From contig JBMNLV010000008.1 in assembly GCA_050953005.1 (NCBI GenBank), positions 110,135-174,134 on the forward strand: a stretch of DNA of 64,000 bases, read 5' to 3'. A model generated the notes under the pieces. The model made no database searches. It was given only the letters and a program-made list of their open reading frames with translations, and had not been told where the DNA came from. A program made the position numbers and the translations under genes. The DNA comes from UBA6115 sp050953005 (GTDB lineage: Bacteria > Bacillota > Clostridia > Christensenellales > Aristaeellaceae). This document shows, in pieces, positions 25,955 through 33,633 of the stretch (positions within the stretch are counted from its first letter, which is position 1; the number at the start of each line of letters is the position of its first letter).

Positions 25955-27055
25955 ATGATCATTGGTGCAGACCAAATCAAACAGGATTTAGACACGATGC
26001 AAACGACCCTGCAGGAAATCAGGGACGGGCTGCATATTGAGCGAATACAGCGTGAACTGATTGAACTGAGGGAGGAGATGGCTTCAGCGGGTTTTTGGGA
26101 CGACCTTGAACGTTCCACGCATGTCAATAAGCGTATCTCTCAGATAGAGAAAAAAATCGACCACTATAACGGCCTGGCTTCTCAGCGGGATGATTTGGAG
26201 CTTATGCTGGAGCTTGCCCTTGAGGAAAATGATGCTGCTGTAGCTGCTGAGGTCGAAGGTTCACTCAAGGAGCTCCAGTCAAAGGTGGAGGTGCTGGGGC
26301 TTGAAACCCTGATGCGCGGAGATTATGACCAGTCTGACGCTATTCTGTCCCTGCATGCAGGTGCGGGCGGCACCGAGGCTCAGGACTGGACAGGCATGCT
26401 CTACCGCATGTACACCCGTTATTGTGAAAGCATGGGCTTCAAGGTCAGCCTGATTGATTATCTTGAGGGTGATGAAGCCGGGATCAAGTCAGTCACCTTT
26501 GAGGTGGATGGTGACAATGCCTACGGATATCTGCGCGGTGAAAAGGGTGTGCATCGTCTGGTGCGTATCAGTCCCTTTGATTCCAACGCGAGGCGTCATA
26601 CCTCCTTTTCTTCCCTTGATGTTTCTCCTGTGCTGGAGGATGATGGGGAGTTTGAAATCGACATGGAAGAAGTGCGTGTGGATACCTTTCGTTCTACCGG
26701 CGCAGGCGGCCAGCATGTCAACAAGACCGACTCCGCTGTACGCATGACCCACTTGCCTACCGGAATCGTGGTCTCCAGCCAGAACGAGCGCTCTCAGATA
26801 CAAAACCGGGATATGTGCATGAAGATGCTTAGATCAAGATTACTGGAATTGCGTGAGCGTGAGAAAGAGGAGCGAATGGCCGATATCAAGGGAGAAATGA
26901 AGAAGATCGAATGGGGCAGCCAGATCCGATCTTATGTTTTTCAACCCTATACCATGGTCAAGGATCACCGCACCGGCTTTGAGTCGGGCAACATTGATGA
27001 TGTTATGAACGGCAATCTGGAAGGTTTTATTACCGCCTACCTGAAAATGCAATGA
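25955..27055 (+). CDS. prfB: Peptide chain release factor 2, no programmed frameshift
   Basis: 366 residues. RF2 identity is shown by SPF at 206-208 (the UGA/UAA anticodon tripeptide) and GGQ at 251-253 in GAGGQHVNKTDSAVRM. The region near codon 26, which in many bacteria carries the in-frame TGA of the autoregulatory +1 frameshift, reads straight through as EIRDGLHIERIQREL with no stop, so this prfB is not frameshift-controlled. The start is ATG 25955 with AAAGGA upstream. It is cotranscribed with secA and overlaps the next gene by ATGA. Confidence 0.97.
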   Translation: MIIGADQIKQDLDTMQTTLQEIRDGLHIERIQRELIELREEMASAGFWDDLERSTHVNKRISQIEKKIDHYNGLASQRDDLELMLELALEENDAAVAAEVEGSLKELQSKVEVLGLETLMRGDYDQSDAILSLHAGAGGTEAQDWTGMLYRMYTRYCESMGFKVSLIDYLEGDEAGIKSVTFEVDGDNAYGYLRGEKGVHRLVRISPFDSNARRHTSFSSLDVSPVLEDDGEFEIDMEEVRVDTFRSTGAGGQHVNKTDSAVRMTHLPTGIVVSSQNERSQIQNRDMCMKMLRSRLLELREREKEERMADIKGEMKKIEWGSQIRSYVFQPYTMVKDHRTGFESGNIDDVMNGNLEGFITAYLKMQ

Positions 27056-27819
27056 CAATGATTGCGGGCATTCCCGTTTCTATCAGGAAGACATACAGAG
27101 CCTTGTCAGCCTGCTTGTCACGCGGGGCCGGGCTGATCTTGTTTTTGTGCTTGTTTTTTCTCATGATCCGGGTGTTTCTCATACCGGCTATCACGCCTCG
27201 CGTAATGCGTGTGCTGCTGATACAGCCGCAGAAAAATGGTTTTATTATTGACGCTGAAGGGATGGATGCTTTGGCAGACGCCTTTAGCAATTATTTATCT
27301 GGAAAACGGGCAAGTGCGCAGGTGTACCTGTCCTTTAACAACCAATCAGTACCCGCTTTTCAGCCGCATGAGCTGCTGCACCTCAAGGATGTCCAGAGCC
27401 TGTTTTTTCTGGCGTTCACCTTGGCTTCCACAGCGTTTTTTGTTCTTTTGGCGGTATTTATCATCATGCTTACAGCAAAGACATCACGCTTGGCGGAGCG
27501 TATCAGGATCCTGGCCGGCGCGTTCCAGGCAGCTTCCCTGGCAGTATTGGGCGTGATGGCTCTGCTGGTTTTGCTGGGCGCTTTCTGGTTTGACCGGGCT
27601 TTTATTATCCTGCACAAACTTCTGTTCAACAATGACCTGTGGCTCTTGAATCCGCAAAAGGATTTGCTGATTCAGCTGATGCCGCAGCGATTTTTTGTGG
27701 AGTATGCACGTTATGCCATCAAGCCGATACTCAGTATTCTTTGTTATTCCGTGGTGGCTGCGACCGCTGTGCGCGCCAGCGCCGCCTTATATCTGAAACA
27801 AAATCGATTACCTTCCTGA
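27052..27819 (+). CDS. TIGR01906/DUF1461 membrane protein, possible lipoprotein transacylase (Lit-like)
   Basis: 255 residues with four predicted membrane helices (about 25-45, 117-140, 157-180, 223-245). It has the family blocks HELLHLKDVQSLFF (H106, H110) and IILHKLLFNNDLWLLNPQKDLLIQLMPQRFF (quoted in part; H188). Characterised relatives in Enterococcus and Bacillus (Lit) move an acyl chain within lipoproteins to make lyso-form lipoproteins and depend on conserved histidines. Assignment is from remembered family motifs, so the activity is an inference. It overlaps the prfB stop (ATGA) and precedes tsaD by 13 bases. A second ATG at 27058 is an alternative start. Confidence 0.75.
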   Translation: MTMIAGIPVSIRKTYRALSACLSRGAGLILFLCLFFLMIRVFLIPAITPRVMRVLLIQPQKNGFIIDAEGMDALADAFSNYLSGKRASAQVYLSFNNQSVPAFQPHELLHLKDVQSLFFLAFTLASTAFFVLLAVFIIMLTAKTSRLAERIRILAGAFQAASLAVLGVMALLVLLGAFWFDRAFIILHKLLFNNDLWLLNPQKDLLIQLMPQRFFVEYARYAIKPILSILCYSVVAATAVRASAALYLKQNRLPS

Positions 27820-27832
27820 TAAGGAGCAGGCC

Positions 27833-28885
27833 TTGAACAAGCAATCCTTGCAAAATTCAAACATCCTGGCAATTGAAAGCTCCTGCGACGAGACAGCGGC
27901 CGCAGTGGTTCGTGGTGGCAGGACGATTGTATCCAGTGAAATCTATTCACAGATCAAGCTGCACATGCCCTATGGAGGAGTAGTACCGGAGATTGCCAGC
28001 CGCTCACATATAGAAAAGGTGGACTTGGTTGTTCGCCGGGCGATGGATAGCGCAGGGATTCGCTTTGCTGACCTGGACGCGCTGGCTGTTACCCAGGGAC
28101 CCGGCCTGGTAGGCGCCCTGCTGGTAGGTGTCAATTATGCCAAGGGCCTGGCCTATGGCTTAGGCAAACCGCTCATTGCTGTGAACCATATCGCCGGGCA
28201 TATCGCGGCAAACTACTTAGCGTATCCGGAGCTGGAGCCCCCCTTTTTGTGCCTGGTGATATCCGGTGGCCACAGCCATCTGATTGAAGTGCACACGGAA
28301 GGTCTGCGACTGGTGGGCTGCACACAGGATGACGCGGCAGGAGAAGCCTTTGACAAGGCTGCCCGCGTGATCGGTCTGCCCTATCCTGGCGGTCCCAACC
28401 TGGATTTACTGGCACAGTCCGGTAATCCGTACGCTTACAAACTGACCCAACCCAGGGTTTCCGGGGCGTATGATTTTAGCTTTTCCGGTTTGAAAACAGG
28501 TTTCATCAACCTGGTGCATGGCATGGATCAGCGAGGTGAGAGGTATAATACTGCAGACCTGGCGGCGGTTTTCCGCCAGACAGTGGTCGACCACCTGTGT
28601 GACAAAACCATGAAGGCCTGCCGGGACGCCAACTGGAAGACGCTGGCGCTGGCAGGCGGCGTATCAGCCAACAGCCTGTTACGAAGCCAAATGAAAGCGC
28701 TGTGCGAAGCGCATGGCATCCGCCTGTATGTACCTCCCATGAACCTGACGGGAGACAATGCCGCAATGATCGGCGCTGCCGCCCATATAGACTTTCTGTC
28801 CGGCAAGCTGGCCGGACTGGATCTGAATGCTGAACCCAGCCTTACCTTACAATTTGTTCCGCAGGATCAGTCGATGAATTTGTGA
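27833..28885 (+). CDS. tsaD: TsaD, tRNA N6-adenosine threonylcarbamoyltransferase
   Basis: 350 residues. It has ILAIESSCDETAAAVV, GGVVPEIASRSHIEK, the metal-binding VNHIAGHIAAN, LVISGGHSHL, and ALAGGVSANSLLRS. It is the catalytic subunit that transfers threonylcarbamoyl to A37 of tRNA. The start is TTG 27833 with AAGGAG six bases upstream. Its partners tsaE and tsaB are at the left end of the window. The last 39 bases overlap the 3' end of the convergent phosphoesterase gene. Confidence 0.96.
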   Translation: MNKQSLQNSNILAIESSCDETAAAVVRGGRTIVSSEIYSQIKLHMPYGGVVPEIASRSHIEKVDLVVRRAMDSAGIRFADLDALAVTQGPGLVGALLVGVNYAKGLAYGLGKPLIAVNHIAGHIAANYLAYPELEPPFLCLVISGGHSHLIEVHTEGLRLVGCTQDDAAGEAFDKAARVIGLPYPGGPNLDLLAQSGNPYAYKLTQPRVSGAYDFSFSGLKTGFINLVHGMDQRGERYNTADLAAVFRQTVVDHLCDKTMKACRDANWKTLALAGGVSANSLLRSQMKALCEAHGIRLYVPPMNLTGDNAAMIGAAAHIDFLSGKLAGLDLNAEPSLTLQFVPQDQSMNL

Positions 28886-29689
28886 GCGCGTGCCTATGCG
28901 CATGGGCAGGATGGAGGTGCCCACGCCCTCGCTGACCAGGACAAGCGCATCCCCCTGTTTAAGCCAGCCCGAGCGGAAGCGGTCACCATAGCGGCTGGAT
29001 GAGTGCAGGCTGCGGCCGAACAGGGTGATCTGACCGCCGTGAGTATGTCCGCACAGCGCCAGATCAAACCGGAAGCCGGCTTTTTCGGCCTCCGGAAGCA
29101 GATCCGGCGAATGCGGCGCAAACATAACAAAGCCCGCGCCGGCAGTTTGAGTTTTCAAAGCATTCAGATCAGGAGTTCCGCAGAGGATATCATCTGGTAT
29201 GCTTACTGCCAATGTCGCGGTTTCGCGGGTTATTTTCCAAGTTTGATTGATTAGCGATATAACATTTTTGGTTTGCATGATGTTTAGGAGTGGTTGGATG
29301 GATTCTCCGCGTTTGCCGTAGTCATGGTTGCCGATAGCGGCCAGCACAATAAGTTCCCGTGGAAAGGGCGGGAACAACTCAAACAGCGCGATGGCGTTTT
29401 CCAGTTTGTTACCATAGTCGCCGCCCAATACCAGCAAATCGGTTTTCAGGTCTAGCAGCGCATCGTACAGGCGTTCAGCCTCTTCCCGGTGAAACAGCGG
29501 TCCATAGTGGATATCAGAGGCATAGCCCACTGTAAAGCCGTCATATGCTCCCGGGAGTCCCGGAAGATAAAGCTCATCCTGTGCGGTAGTCAGTTGTCCG
29601 GCGATATAAAAAGGGTATAACAGTGGAATGTTTTTAGGCACCTTGCCTAAAAGTATAGGCATCAGCAGACTGGCTGCGCGTTTGATCAT
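28847..29689 (-). CDS. Calcineurin-like metallophosphoesterase (YkuE/YaeI type)
   Basis: 280 residues. A hydrophobic N-terminus (MIKRAASLLMPILLGKVP) is followed by the metallophosphoesterase blocks YASDIHYGP, LLVLGGDYGN, IGNHDYGK and CGHTHGGQITLFG, which supply the two-metal site. The spacing and the CGHTHGGQ form match the YkuE/YaeI branch, some of which are lipid A or UDP-sugar phosphoesterases; the substrate here is unknown. A strong SD (AAAGGAGA) precedes the ATG. It converges on and overlaps tsaD. Confidence 0.87.
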   Translation of the reverse strand: MIKRAASLLMPILLGKVPKNIPLLYPFYIAGQLTTAQDELYLPGLPGAYDGFTVGYASDIHYGPLFHREEAERLYDALLDLKTDLLVLGGDYGNKLENAIALFELFPPFPRELIVLAAIGNHDYGKRGESIQPLLNIMQTKNVISLINQTWKITRETATLAVSIPDDILCGTPDLNALKTQTAGAGFVMFAPHSPDLLPEAEKAGFRFDLALCGHTHGGQITLFGRSLHSSSRYGDRFRSGWLKQGDALVLVSEGVGTSILPMRIGTRSQIHRLILRNKL

Positions 29690-29712
29690 TTTTGTCTCCT
29701 TTCTTAATTATG

Positions 29713-29741
29713 ATTCTATCAAGAAAAGAAACCATGGTCAA
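29713..29741 (-). promoter_or_regulatory. Sigma-A promoter of the phosphoesterase gene
   Basis: On the minus strand, TTGACC at 29741-29736, a 17-base spacer, and TAGAAT at 29718-29713, about 24 bases before the start codon. Confidence 0.88.
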
Positions 29742-29836
29742 AACAGCGGTGAGAGTTCTTCACTGTTCATGAATCATACAAAACCCAACGCATAGATTTG
29801 TTAGTTTATCCAGTAGTTTATTTGTGATTTCAGCCG

Positions 29837-29842
29837 TATAAT
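29837..29842 (+). promoter_or_regulatory. -10 element of the sugar ABC ATPase gene
   Basis: TATAAT in an AT-rich stretch 55 bases before the start. The -35 at 17 bases is poor (TAGTTT at 29814-29819), so an activator or a different element may be involved. Confidence 0.5.
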
Positions 29843-29854
29843 ACATATAAGCAA

Positions 29855-29873
29855 TATCAGTGCTGCGCTGATA
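29855..29873. repeat. Inverted repeat in the ABC ATPase leader
   Basis: TATCAG and CTGATA are perfect inverted arms around TGCTGCG. It starts 12 bases after the -10, so it spans the early transcribed region. It could be an operator or an RNA hairpin ahead of the SD AGGAGG. Confidence 0.6.
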
Positions 29874-29896
29874 ATTATTAAAACAGGAGGAATACT

Positions 29897-31018
29897 ATGG
29901 CAAGCGTAACGCTCAAGAACATCTACAAGGTCTATCCCGGCAATGTCACCGCGGTCTCAGACTTCACCCTGGAAATCGAGGACAAAGAGTTTATCGTCCT
30001 GGTCGGCCCCTCGGGATGCGGCAAGTCCACAACCTTGCGTATGGTTGCCGGCCTTGAAGAGATTTCCGATGGCGAGCTGTATATCGGCGATAAGCTGGTC
30101 AATGACGTCGCCCCCAAGGATCGTGACATCGCAATGGTTTTCCAGAACTACGCGCTGTATCCTCACATGACGGTGTATGACAACATGGCTTTCGGCCTGA
30201 AGCTGCGCAAAACCCCCAAGGAGGAGATCAAGAGGCGCGTAGAGGCTGCCGCCCATATTCTGGACATTGAGTATCTGCTGAATCGTAAACCCAAGGCTCT
30301 TTCCGGTGGTCAACGTCAGCGTGTCGCCCTGGGGCGTGCCATTGTTCGCGAACCCAAGGTCTTCCTGATGGACGAGCCCCTGTCCAACCTGGATGCTAAG
30401 CTGCGTGTAGCCATGCGTACTGAGATTACCAAGCTGCATCAGCGCCTGCAAACCACCTTTATCTATGTTACCCACGACCAAACAGAAGCCATGACCATGG
30501 GTTCCCGCATCTGCATCATGAAGGATGGCTATATCCAGCAGGTGGATACCCCCCAGAACAACTACGACTATCCCAACAACAAGTTTGTCGCCGGCTTTAT
30601 CGGCAGCCCTCAGATGAACTTCTTCGATGTTAGCCTGCAAAAGCAAGACGGAAAGGTATACGCTTTGTTTGGGGATAACAAGGTTCTCGTGCCCGAAGAG
30701 AAGCTGCGCCGTTTCAAGGATGAGGATCATATCGGCAAGGAAGTTGTCATGGGTATCCGCCCGGAGAACATCTCTGATAATCCTGAAAAAGTTGCTGCCC
30801 ATCCTGAAGCGGGATTCAAGGTACATGTCGATGTGACCGAGCTCATGGGATCTGAAACCTATCTGTACCTGTCTACCAGCGGTAAGGAAGACAACGTCAT
30901 CGCGCGCGTTGATCCGCGTACCAAGACACATATCGGTGATGACATTACAGTGGTCATGGATACCACCCGGCTGCACTTCTTCGACAAGGACACCGAGGAA
31001 ACGCTGCTCAACCGTTAA
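29897..31018 (+). CDS. MsmX/UgpC-type ATP-binding protein for carbohydrate ABC importers
   Basis: 373 residues. It has Walker A GPSGCGKST, Q-loop MVFQNYALYPHM, signature LSGGQRQRVALGRA, Walker B VFLMDEPLSNLD and the H-loop YVTHDQTEAM, then a C-terminal OB/TOBE regulatory region (from about 240). This is the MalK/UgpC/MsmX group. No permease or binding-protein gene is adjacent, and the gene is flanked by its own promoter and a strong terminator, so it is probably a shared ATPase energising several sugar importers, as MsmX does in Bacillus. Codon use is notably clean, which would fit high expression. Confidence 0.93.
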   Translation: MASVTLKNIYKVYPGNVTAVSDFTLEIEDKEFIVLVGPSGCGKSTTLRMVAGLEEISDGELYIGDKLVNDVAPKDRDIAMVFQNYALYPHMTVYDNMAFGLKLRKTPKEEIKRRVEAAAHILDIEYLLNRKPKALSGGQRQRVALGRAIVREPKVFLMDEPLSNLDAKLRVAMRTEITKLHQRLQTTFIYVTHDQTEAMTMGSRICIMKDGYIQQVDTPQNNYDYPNNKFVAGFIGSPQMNFFDVSLQKQDGKVYALFGDNKVLVPEEKLRRFKDEDHIGKEVVMGIRPENISDNPEKVAAHPEAGFKVHVDVTELMGSETYLYLSTSGKEDNVIARVDPRTKTHIGDDITVVMDTTRLHFFDKDTEETLLNR

Positions 31019-31038
31019 GCCTGTATTATTACAAGACC

Positions 31039-31067
31039 AGCCGTTCCTTAGGGGGCGGCTGTTTTTG
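31039..31067 (+). terminator. Intrinsic terminator after the ABC ATPase gene
   Basis: AGCCGTTCC pairs with GGGGGCGGCT (including two G-T pairs) around TTA, and is followed by GTTTTTGT. It lies 20 bases past the stop codon. Confidence 0.88.
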
Positions 31068-31451
31068 TCTTGATGACATAAAGGGTTTGGTGATGTCAGC
31101 CAACTACTTGAAGCAGCTGTATATCCATGGCTTTCGCTACAAAAGGAGCATAATGAAGGTGCAGAAACATTGGTTTTCCTGCGAAGGCCTTGCTTCGCAA
31201 CCGTACAAGTTCAATGCAGCAGCGCGCTATGTTGACTCAATACATGAAGTTTCTGCGCTGCGAAGCTCCTTTCAAAACCAGTTAGAACGGAGCAAACTCT
31301 GCTTTGGCTGGTGCAGATCGCTTAAATTGCTCATATCTGCCCGGATACGTAACTTGTAGTATAAAGCACGTACGCCTGGGTAGTATGAGAAATACGAAGC
31401 GTTTGAGTGAGTGTCAGCGTTTATGCTGGTTTTGATTGATTGTTTTTGGTT
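31068..31451. other. Gene-free interval with RNA-like secondary structure potential
   Basis: No convincing gene in 384 bases. It holds a perfect hairpin TGCGAAG-GCCTTG-CTTCGCA (31180-31199), the complementary pairs GCAGAAAC (31161-31168) with GTTTCTGC (31249-31256) and TGGTTTT (31171-31177) with AAAACCA (31274-31280), and a second copy of CTGCGAAG at 31258-31265. Near the end, CAGC-GTTTAT-GCTG is followed by GTTTTGATT (about 31408-31430), a weak terminator candidate. No clear promoter was found. Confidence 0.5.
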
Positions 31452-32201
31452 CTAAAACGACCCCCCGCGCCCGCCGTAAGAGGTACCGCCTCGGCTGCCG
31501 GAGGAGGAGCCGCCACCCCCGCTGCTGCTTTTGGATTCAATTTTGGTTCGTGTTACTGTCTGATAAAGGTAGATATCTTGAGATGCAGTCAGGTTGAGAG
31601 AATTCGGGGTAACATATTGATGTGCGTCATATCGGTATTTCGCAATTTTAAGTTTACTTTTCAGGTAAAGCGCATAAAACAGACCAATCGCCAAACCGGC
31701 AATCACGATAAAAGGAAGCAATTCCACTGTTCGTTCAAAGGGCGTAGGAGGAATCAGCAACCGTTTAACGTAGCGAATATAGGAATTAAATGCGTTGTAA
31801 TACTTGTCGTTTGAGAGTTTGTTTTTCACAACATTCGCCAAATCATGGCTTTCACGATGCGTCAGCAGGCTGATGCCCTCGCCGCGGGCAGCCTCATGGT
31901 ACTTCCTGGTATCAAACATGACAGCCAGCAGGGCCCCGTCCGGAGTGAGAGCAGGATCACGGAAAGACTGGTAGTAATCCATTGAATACTCAAAGGGGGT
32001 TTTGCCCTGGGAATCGTTGGTGGTGTGTATCACTACATCAAACCCGGTCAGGGAATACAATTCTGCAGCTTGCCGCTGCAGCCGGGTCTCTTCTGAATCA
32101 CTAAGCACATTGGCCAGGTCTGACACATGTTGCAGTTCCCGGGCAGATGTGCTCAGAAGCAAGCAGCATAAAAGAAGGGCTATGATAAAAATACGTTTCA
32201 T
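31452..32201 (-). CDS. TPM-domain membrane protein with Gly/Ser-rich tail (YgcG-like)
   Basis: 249 residues. A signal peptide (MKRIFIIALLLCCLLLSTSA) is followed by a TPM domain (LQHVSDLANVLSDSEETRLQ onward, with DVVIHTTND and GALLAVMFD). A membrane helix lies near 165-185 (FIVIAGLAIGLFYALYL), and the tail ends in SSSGGGGSSSGSRGG and GGRGGSF. TPM proteins of this form are thought to act at the cell envelope; some TPM domains have phosphatase activity. The start is ATG 32201, overlapping the stop of the zinc-ribbon gene by ATGA. It is second in a two-gene minus-strand operon. Confidence 0.85.
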   Translation of the reverse strand: MKRIFIIALLLCCLLLSTSARELQHVSDLANVLSDSEETRLQRQAAELYSLTGFDVVIHTTNDSQGKTPFEYSMDYYQSFRDPALTPDGALLAVMFDTRKYHEAARGEGISLLTHRESHDLANVVKNKLSNDKYYNAFNSYIRYVKRLLIPPTPFERTVELLPFIVIAGLAIGLFYALYLKSKLKIAKYRYDAHQYVTPNSLNLTASQDIYLYQTVTRTKIESKSSSGGGGSSSGSRGGTSYGGRGGSF

Positions 32202-33298
32202 TTCAATACCCCCATGGCGCTCAGTACATAGATGATGGCAAAACCGGCTGCCGTTGCACCACAAGCCATGCTGGCTAGGCGGCCTAAAAACTTCGTCTTG
32301 GACCAGGGAATATCGCAGGTCAACGCCCCGGTCTGTCCATTGATGGCAAAGGTATATGTTTTGCCGCCTTTTTTTGTTGTAATCAGCCAAACAGGATACA
32401 GCACCGGTCTGGAGGTGCCGTTAATAATTTTGATGCTGCTGCTTTCAGGCACTACGCTTGAATAGCCGCTGACTGTGCTCCGGAAGACCTGGTCGGTTGT
32501 GCGTTTGACACGCTCATTTGCACGGCTTTGGCATGTCAGGGTATCCACATCTGCCCTGTTGGCCTGGGCGCCGGAGAGGGTATGTGGCGCATACTCAATG
32601 GCTTCACCCTGGTTGAACGGCTCAATGGATTCCGTAATTTTGTTGTCAAGCCGGATGCTGGCGTCTACCGGCAGGCCTTGGAAACTCAGGGAACCGGCAC
32701 GATGGATGAGGTAATGCCTTGTTGTGCGCACCATGTATTGACCTGAACGGTGCGAGGAGACTGTGGTACCCCGGTAGCTCATGCGCGCGTCCGCATCACA
32801 ATCAAATATCCAAAACGGGACATATAGCTTCCGGATTTCATCAATTTGATTGGGACCTTTTAAAAACAGGTTTGGGATGAGCTTTTTATTTTTAAAATAA
32901 TCCCTGAACATTTGCTCGGCTTTGATTTTATCGATGATGAAAGGGATAATCTGACGGGGCCGGGTTTCATCGGTAAATTGCGCGGGAATTACAGATGGAC
33001 TGCCGCAAAACGCGCAGGCCGTAGCCACTGTGGTTTCTTCAGTAAACAGCTCGGCTCCGCAGGAAGAACAGGAATATGCCTTGGTCTGCTGTAAATCGCC
33101 TGGGGTGAAGCTGTCTTCAATCATATCCCAGTGCATAATATCCTCGTGTCCCGCGTCTTCTTTGTGTATTTGGTTGACCGCTATAATCGACTGCGGATCA
33201 AAGGTATTTCCGCATGAGTCGCAGGACATTTCCTGCTGACGGCCATCAAATTCCAGCGGCGCACCGCAGGAGGGGCATTTATACGTCAGGGTGCTCAT
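32198..33298 (-). CDS. Zinc-ribbon protein with C-terminal membrane helix
   Basis: 366 residues. Two N-terminal zinc ribbons: CPSCGAPLEFDG with CDSCGNTFD, and CSSCGAELFTEE with CAFCGSPSVIP. A long soluble middle region follows (LYVPFWIFDCDADARMSYRG), and one hydrophobic segment near the end (LASMACGATAAGFAIIYVL). The type is annotated in Firmicutes as TFIIB-type zinc-ribbon-containing protein, with no known function. It is coupled to the TPM gene by ATGA, and the pairing suggests a joint envelope role. The SD AAAGGA precedes the start at some distance. Confidence 0.82.
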   Translation of the reverse strand: MSTLTYKCPSCGAPLEFDGRQQEMSCDSCGNTFDPQSIIAVNQIHKEDAGHEDIMHWDMIEDSFTPGDLQQTKAYSCSSCGAELFTEETTVATACAFCGSPSVIPAQFTDETRPRQIIPFIIDKIKAEQMFRDYFKNKKLIPNLFLKGPNQIDEIRKLYVPFWIFDCDADARMSYRGTTVSSHRSGQYMVRTTRHYLIHRAGSLSFQGLPVDASIRLDNKITESIEPFNQGEAIEYAPHTLSGAQANRADVDTLTCQSRANERVKRTTDQVFRSTVSGYSSVVPESSSIKIINGTSRPVLYPVWLITTKKGGKTYTFAINGQTGALTCDIPWSKTKFLGRLASMACGATAAGFAIIYVLSAMGVLK

Positions 33299-33341
33299 GT
33301 GCCATCATATCCTTTCCGGTTTTGTTTTAGAGTGAAATCAT

Positions 33342-33371
33342 TTGACAGAATAATACAATAACCAATATAGA
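33342..33371 (+). promoter_or_regulatory. Possible distal promoter upstream of ctsR
   Basis: Consensus TTGACA at 33342-33347, an 18-base spacer, and TATAGA at 33366-33371. It would give a leader of about 255 bases containing both duplications. Confidence 0.4.
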
Positions 33372-33414
33372 AGTATCATATAGATTTACCTGTGAAATGT
33401 AAAGCAATATGGGT

Positions 33415-33441
33415 GCTTTTATGGAGAAGCTTTTATGGAGA
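33415..33441. repeat. Tandem duplication, 13-bp unit at 14-bp period
   Basis: GCTTTTATGGAGA at 33415-33427 and again at 33429-33441, separated by one A. Confidence 0.9.
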
Positions 33442-33505
33442 GTGCCTTTTGTGCATGACTTGGCGGTTCAGCGTCGTTTAATTTATTGAAAGGCTGGTGA
33501 TAAAG

Positions 33506-33549
33506 CTTTTTAAAACATGGACAAAATCTTTTTAAAACATGGACAAAAT
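33506..33549. repeat. Perfect 22-bp tandem duplication upstream of the ctsR promoter
   Basis: Copies at 33506-33527 and 33528-33549 are identical, each starting CTTTTTAAAACATGG. The second ends six bases before the ctsR -35 hexamer. Confidence 0.95.
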
Positions 33550-33555
33550 CATGTC

Positions 33556-33585
33556 TTGCGGATCATGGGACGGATGTGTTATACT
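33556..33585 (+). promoter_or_regulatory. Sigma-A promoter of the ctsR operon, extended -10
   Basis: TTGCGG at 33556-33561, an 18-base spacer, and TATACT at 33580-33585 preceded by the extended element TGT. The start of transcription, near 33592, coincides with the CtsR operator. Confidence 0.8.
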
Positions 33586-33591
33586 TCTAAT

Positions 33592-33608
33592 AGTCAAAGA
33601 TGGTCAGT
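33592..33608 (+). promoter_or_regulatory. CtsR operator
   Basis: AGTCAAA-GAT-GGTCAGT matches the CtsR heptad direct repeat (A/GGTCAAA-NAN-A/GGTCAAA) with two mismatches in the second half. It overlaps the predicted transcription start, so bound CtsR would block its own operon, the autoregulation known from Bacillus. Confidence 0.88.
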
Positions 33609-33633
33609 ATCTTTGGCGCAACAGGAGGCAAGT

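Larger units (their letters stand above)
33299..33633. other. Divergent regulatory region between the zinc-ribbon gene and ctsR
   Basis: 335 bases with no gene. It carries a possible outward promoter TTGACA-N18-TATAGA (33342-33371), two tandem duplications (33415-33441 and 33506-33549), the ctsR promoter and the CtsR operator. I could not place the zinc-ribbon gene promoter with confidence. Confidence 0.6.

Noticed and set aside
26020..26045. Programmed +1 frameshift site in prfB
   Set aside because: No in-frame TGA occurs near codons 20-30, and the frame is continuous from the SD-supported ATG to the stop.
29957..30976. A 339-codon open frame antisense to the ABC ATPase gene
   Set aside because: It mirrors a strongly conserved ATPase on the other strand, has no SD or promoter, and its product resembles no family; it is a by-product of codon bias.
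31087..31359. A 90-residue open frame downstream of the ABC ATPase terminator
   Set aside because: No recognisable domain, no good SD at the first ATG, and it overlaps the hairpin and long-range complementary segments, which fit RNA or non-coding DNA better.
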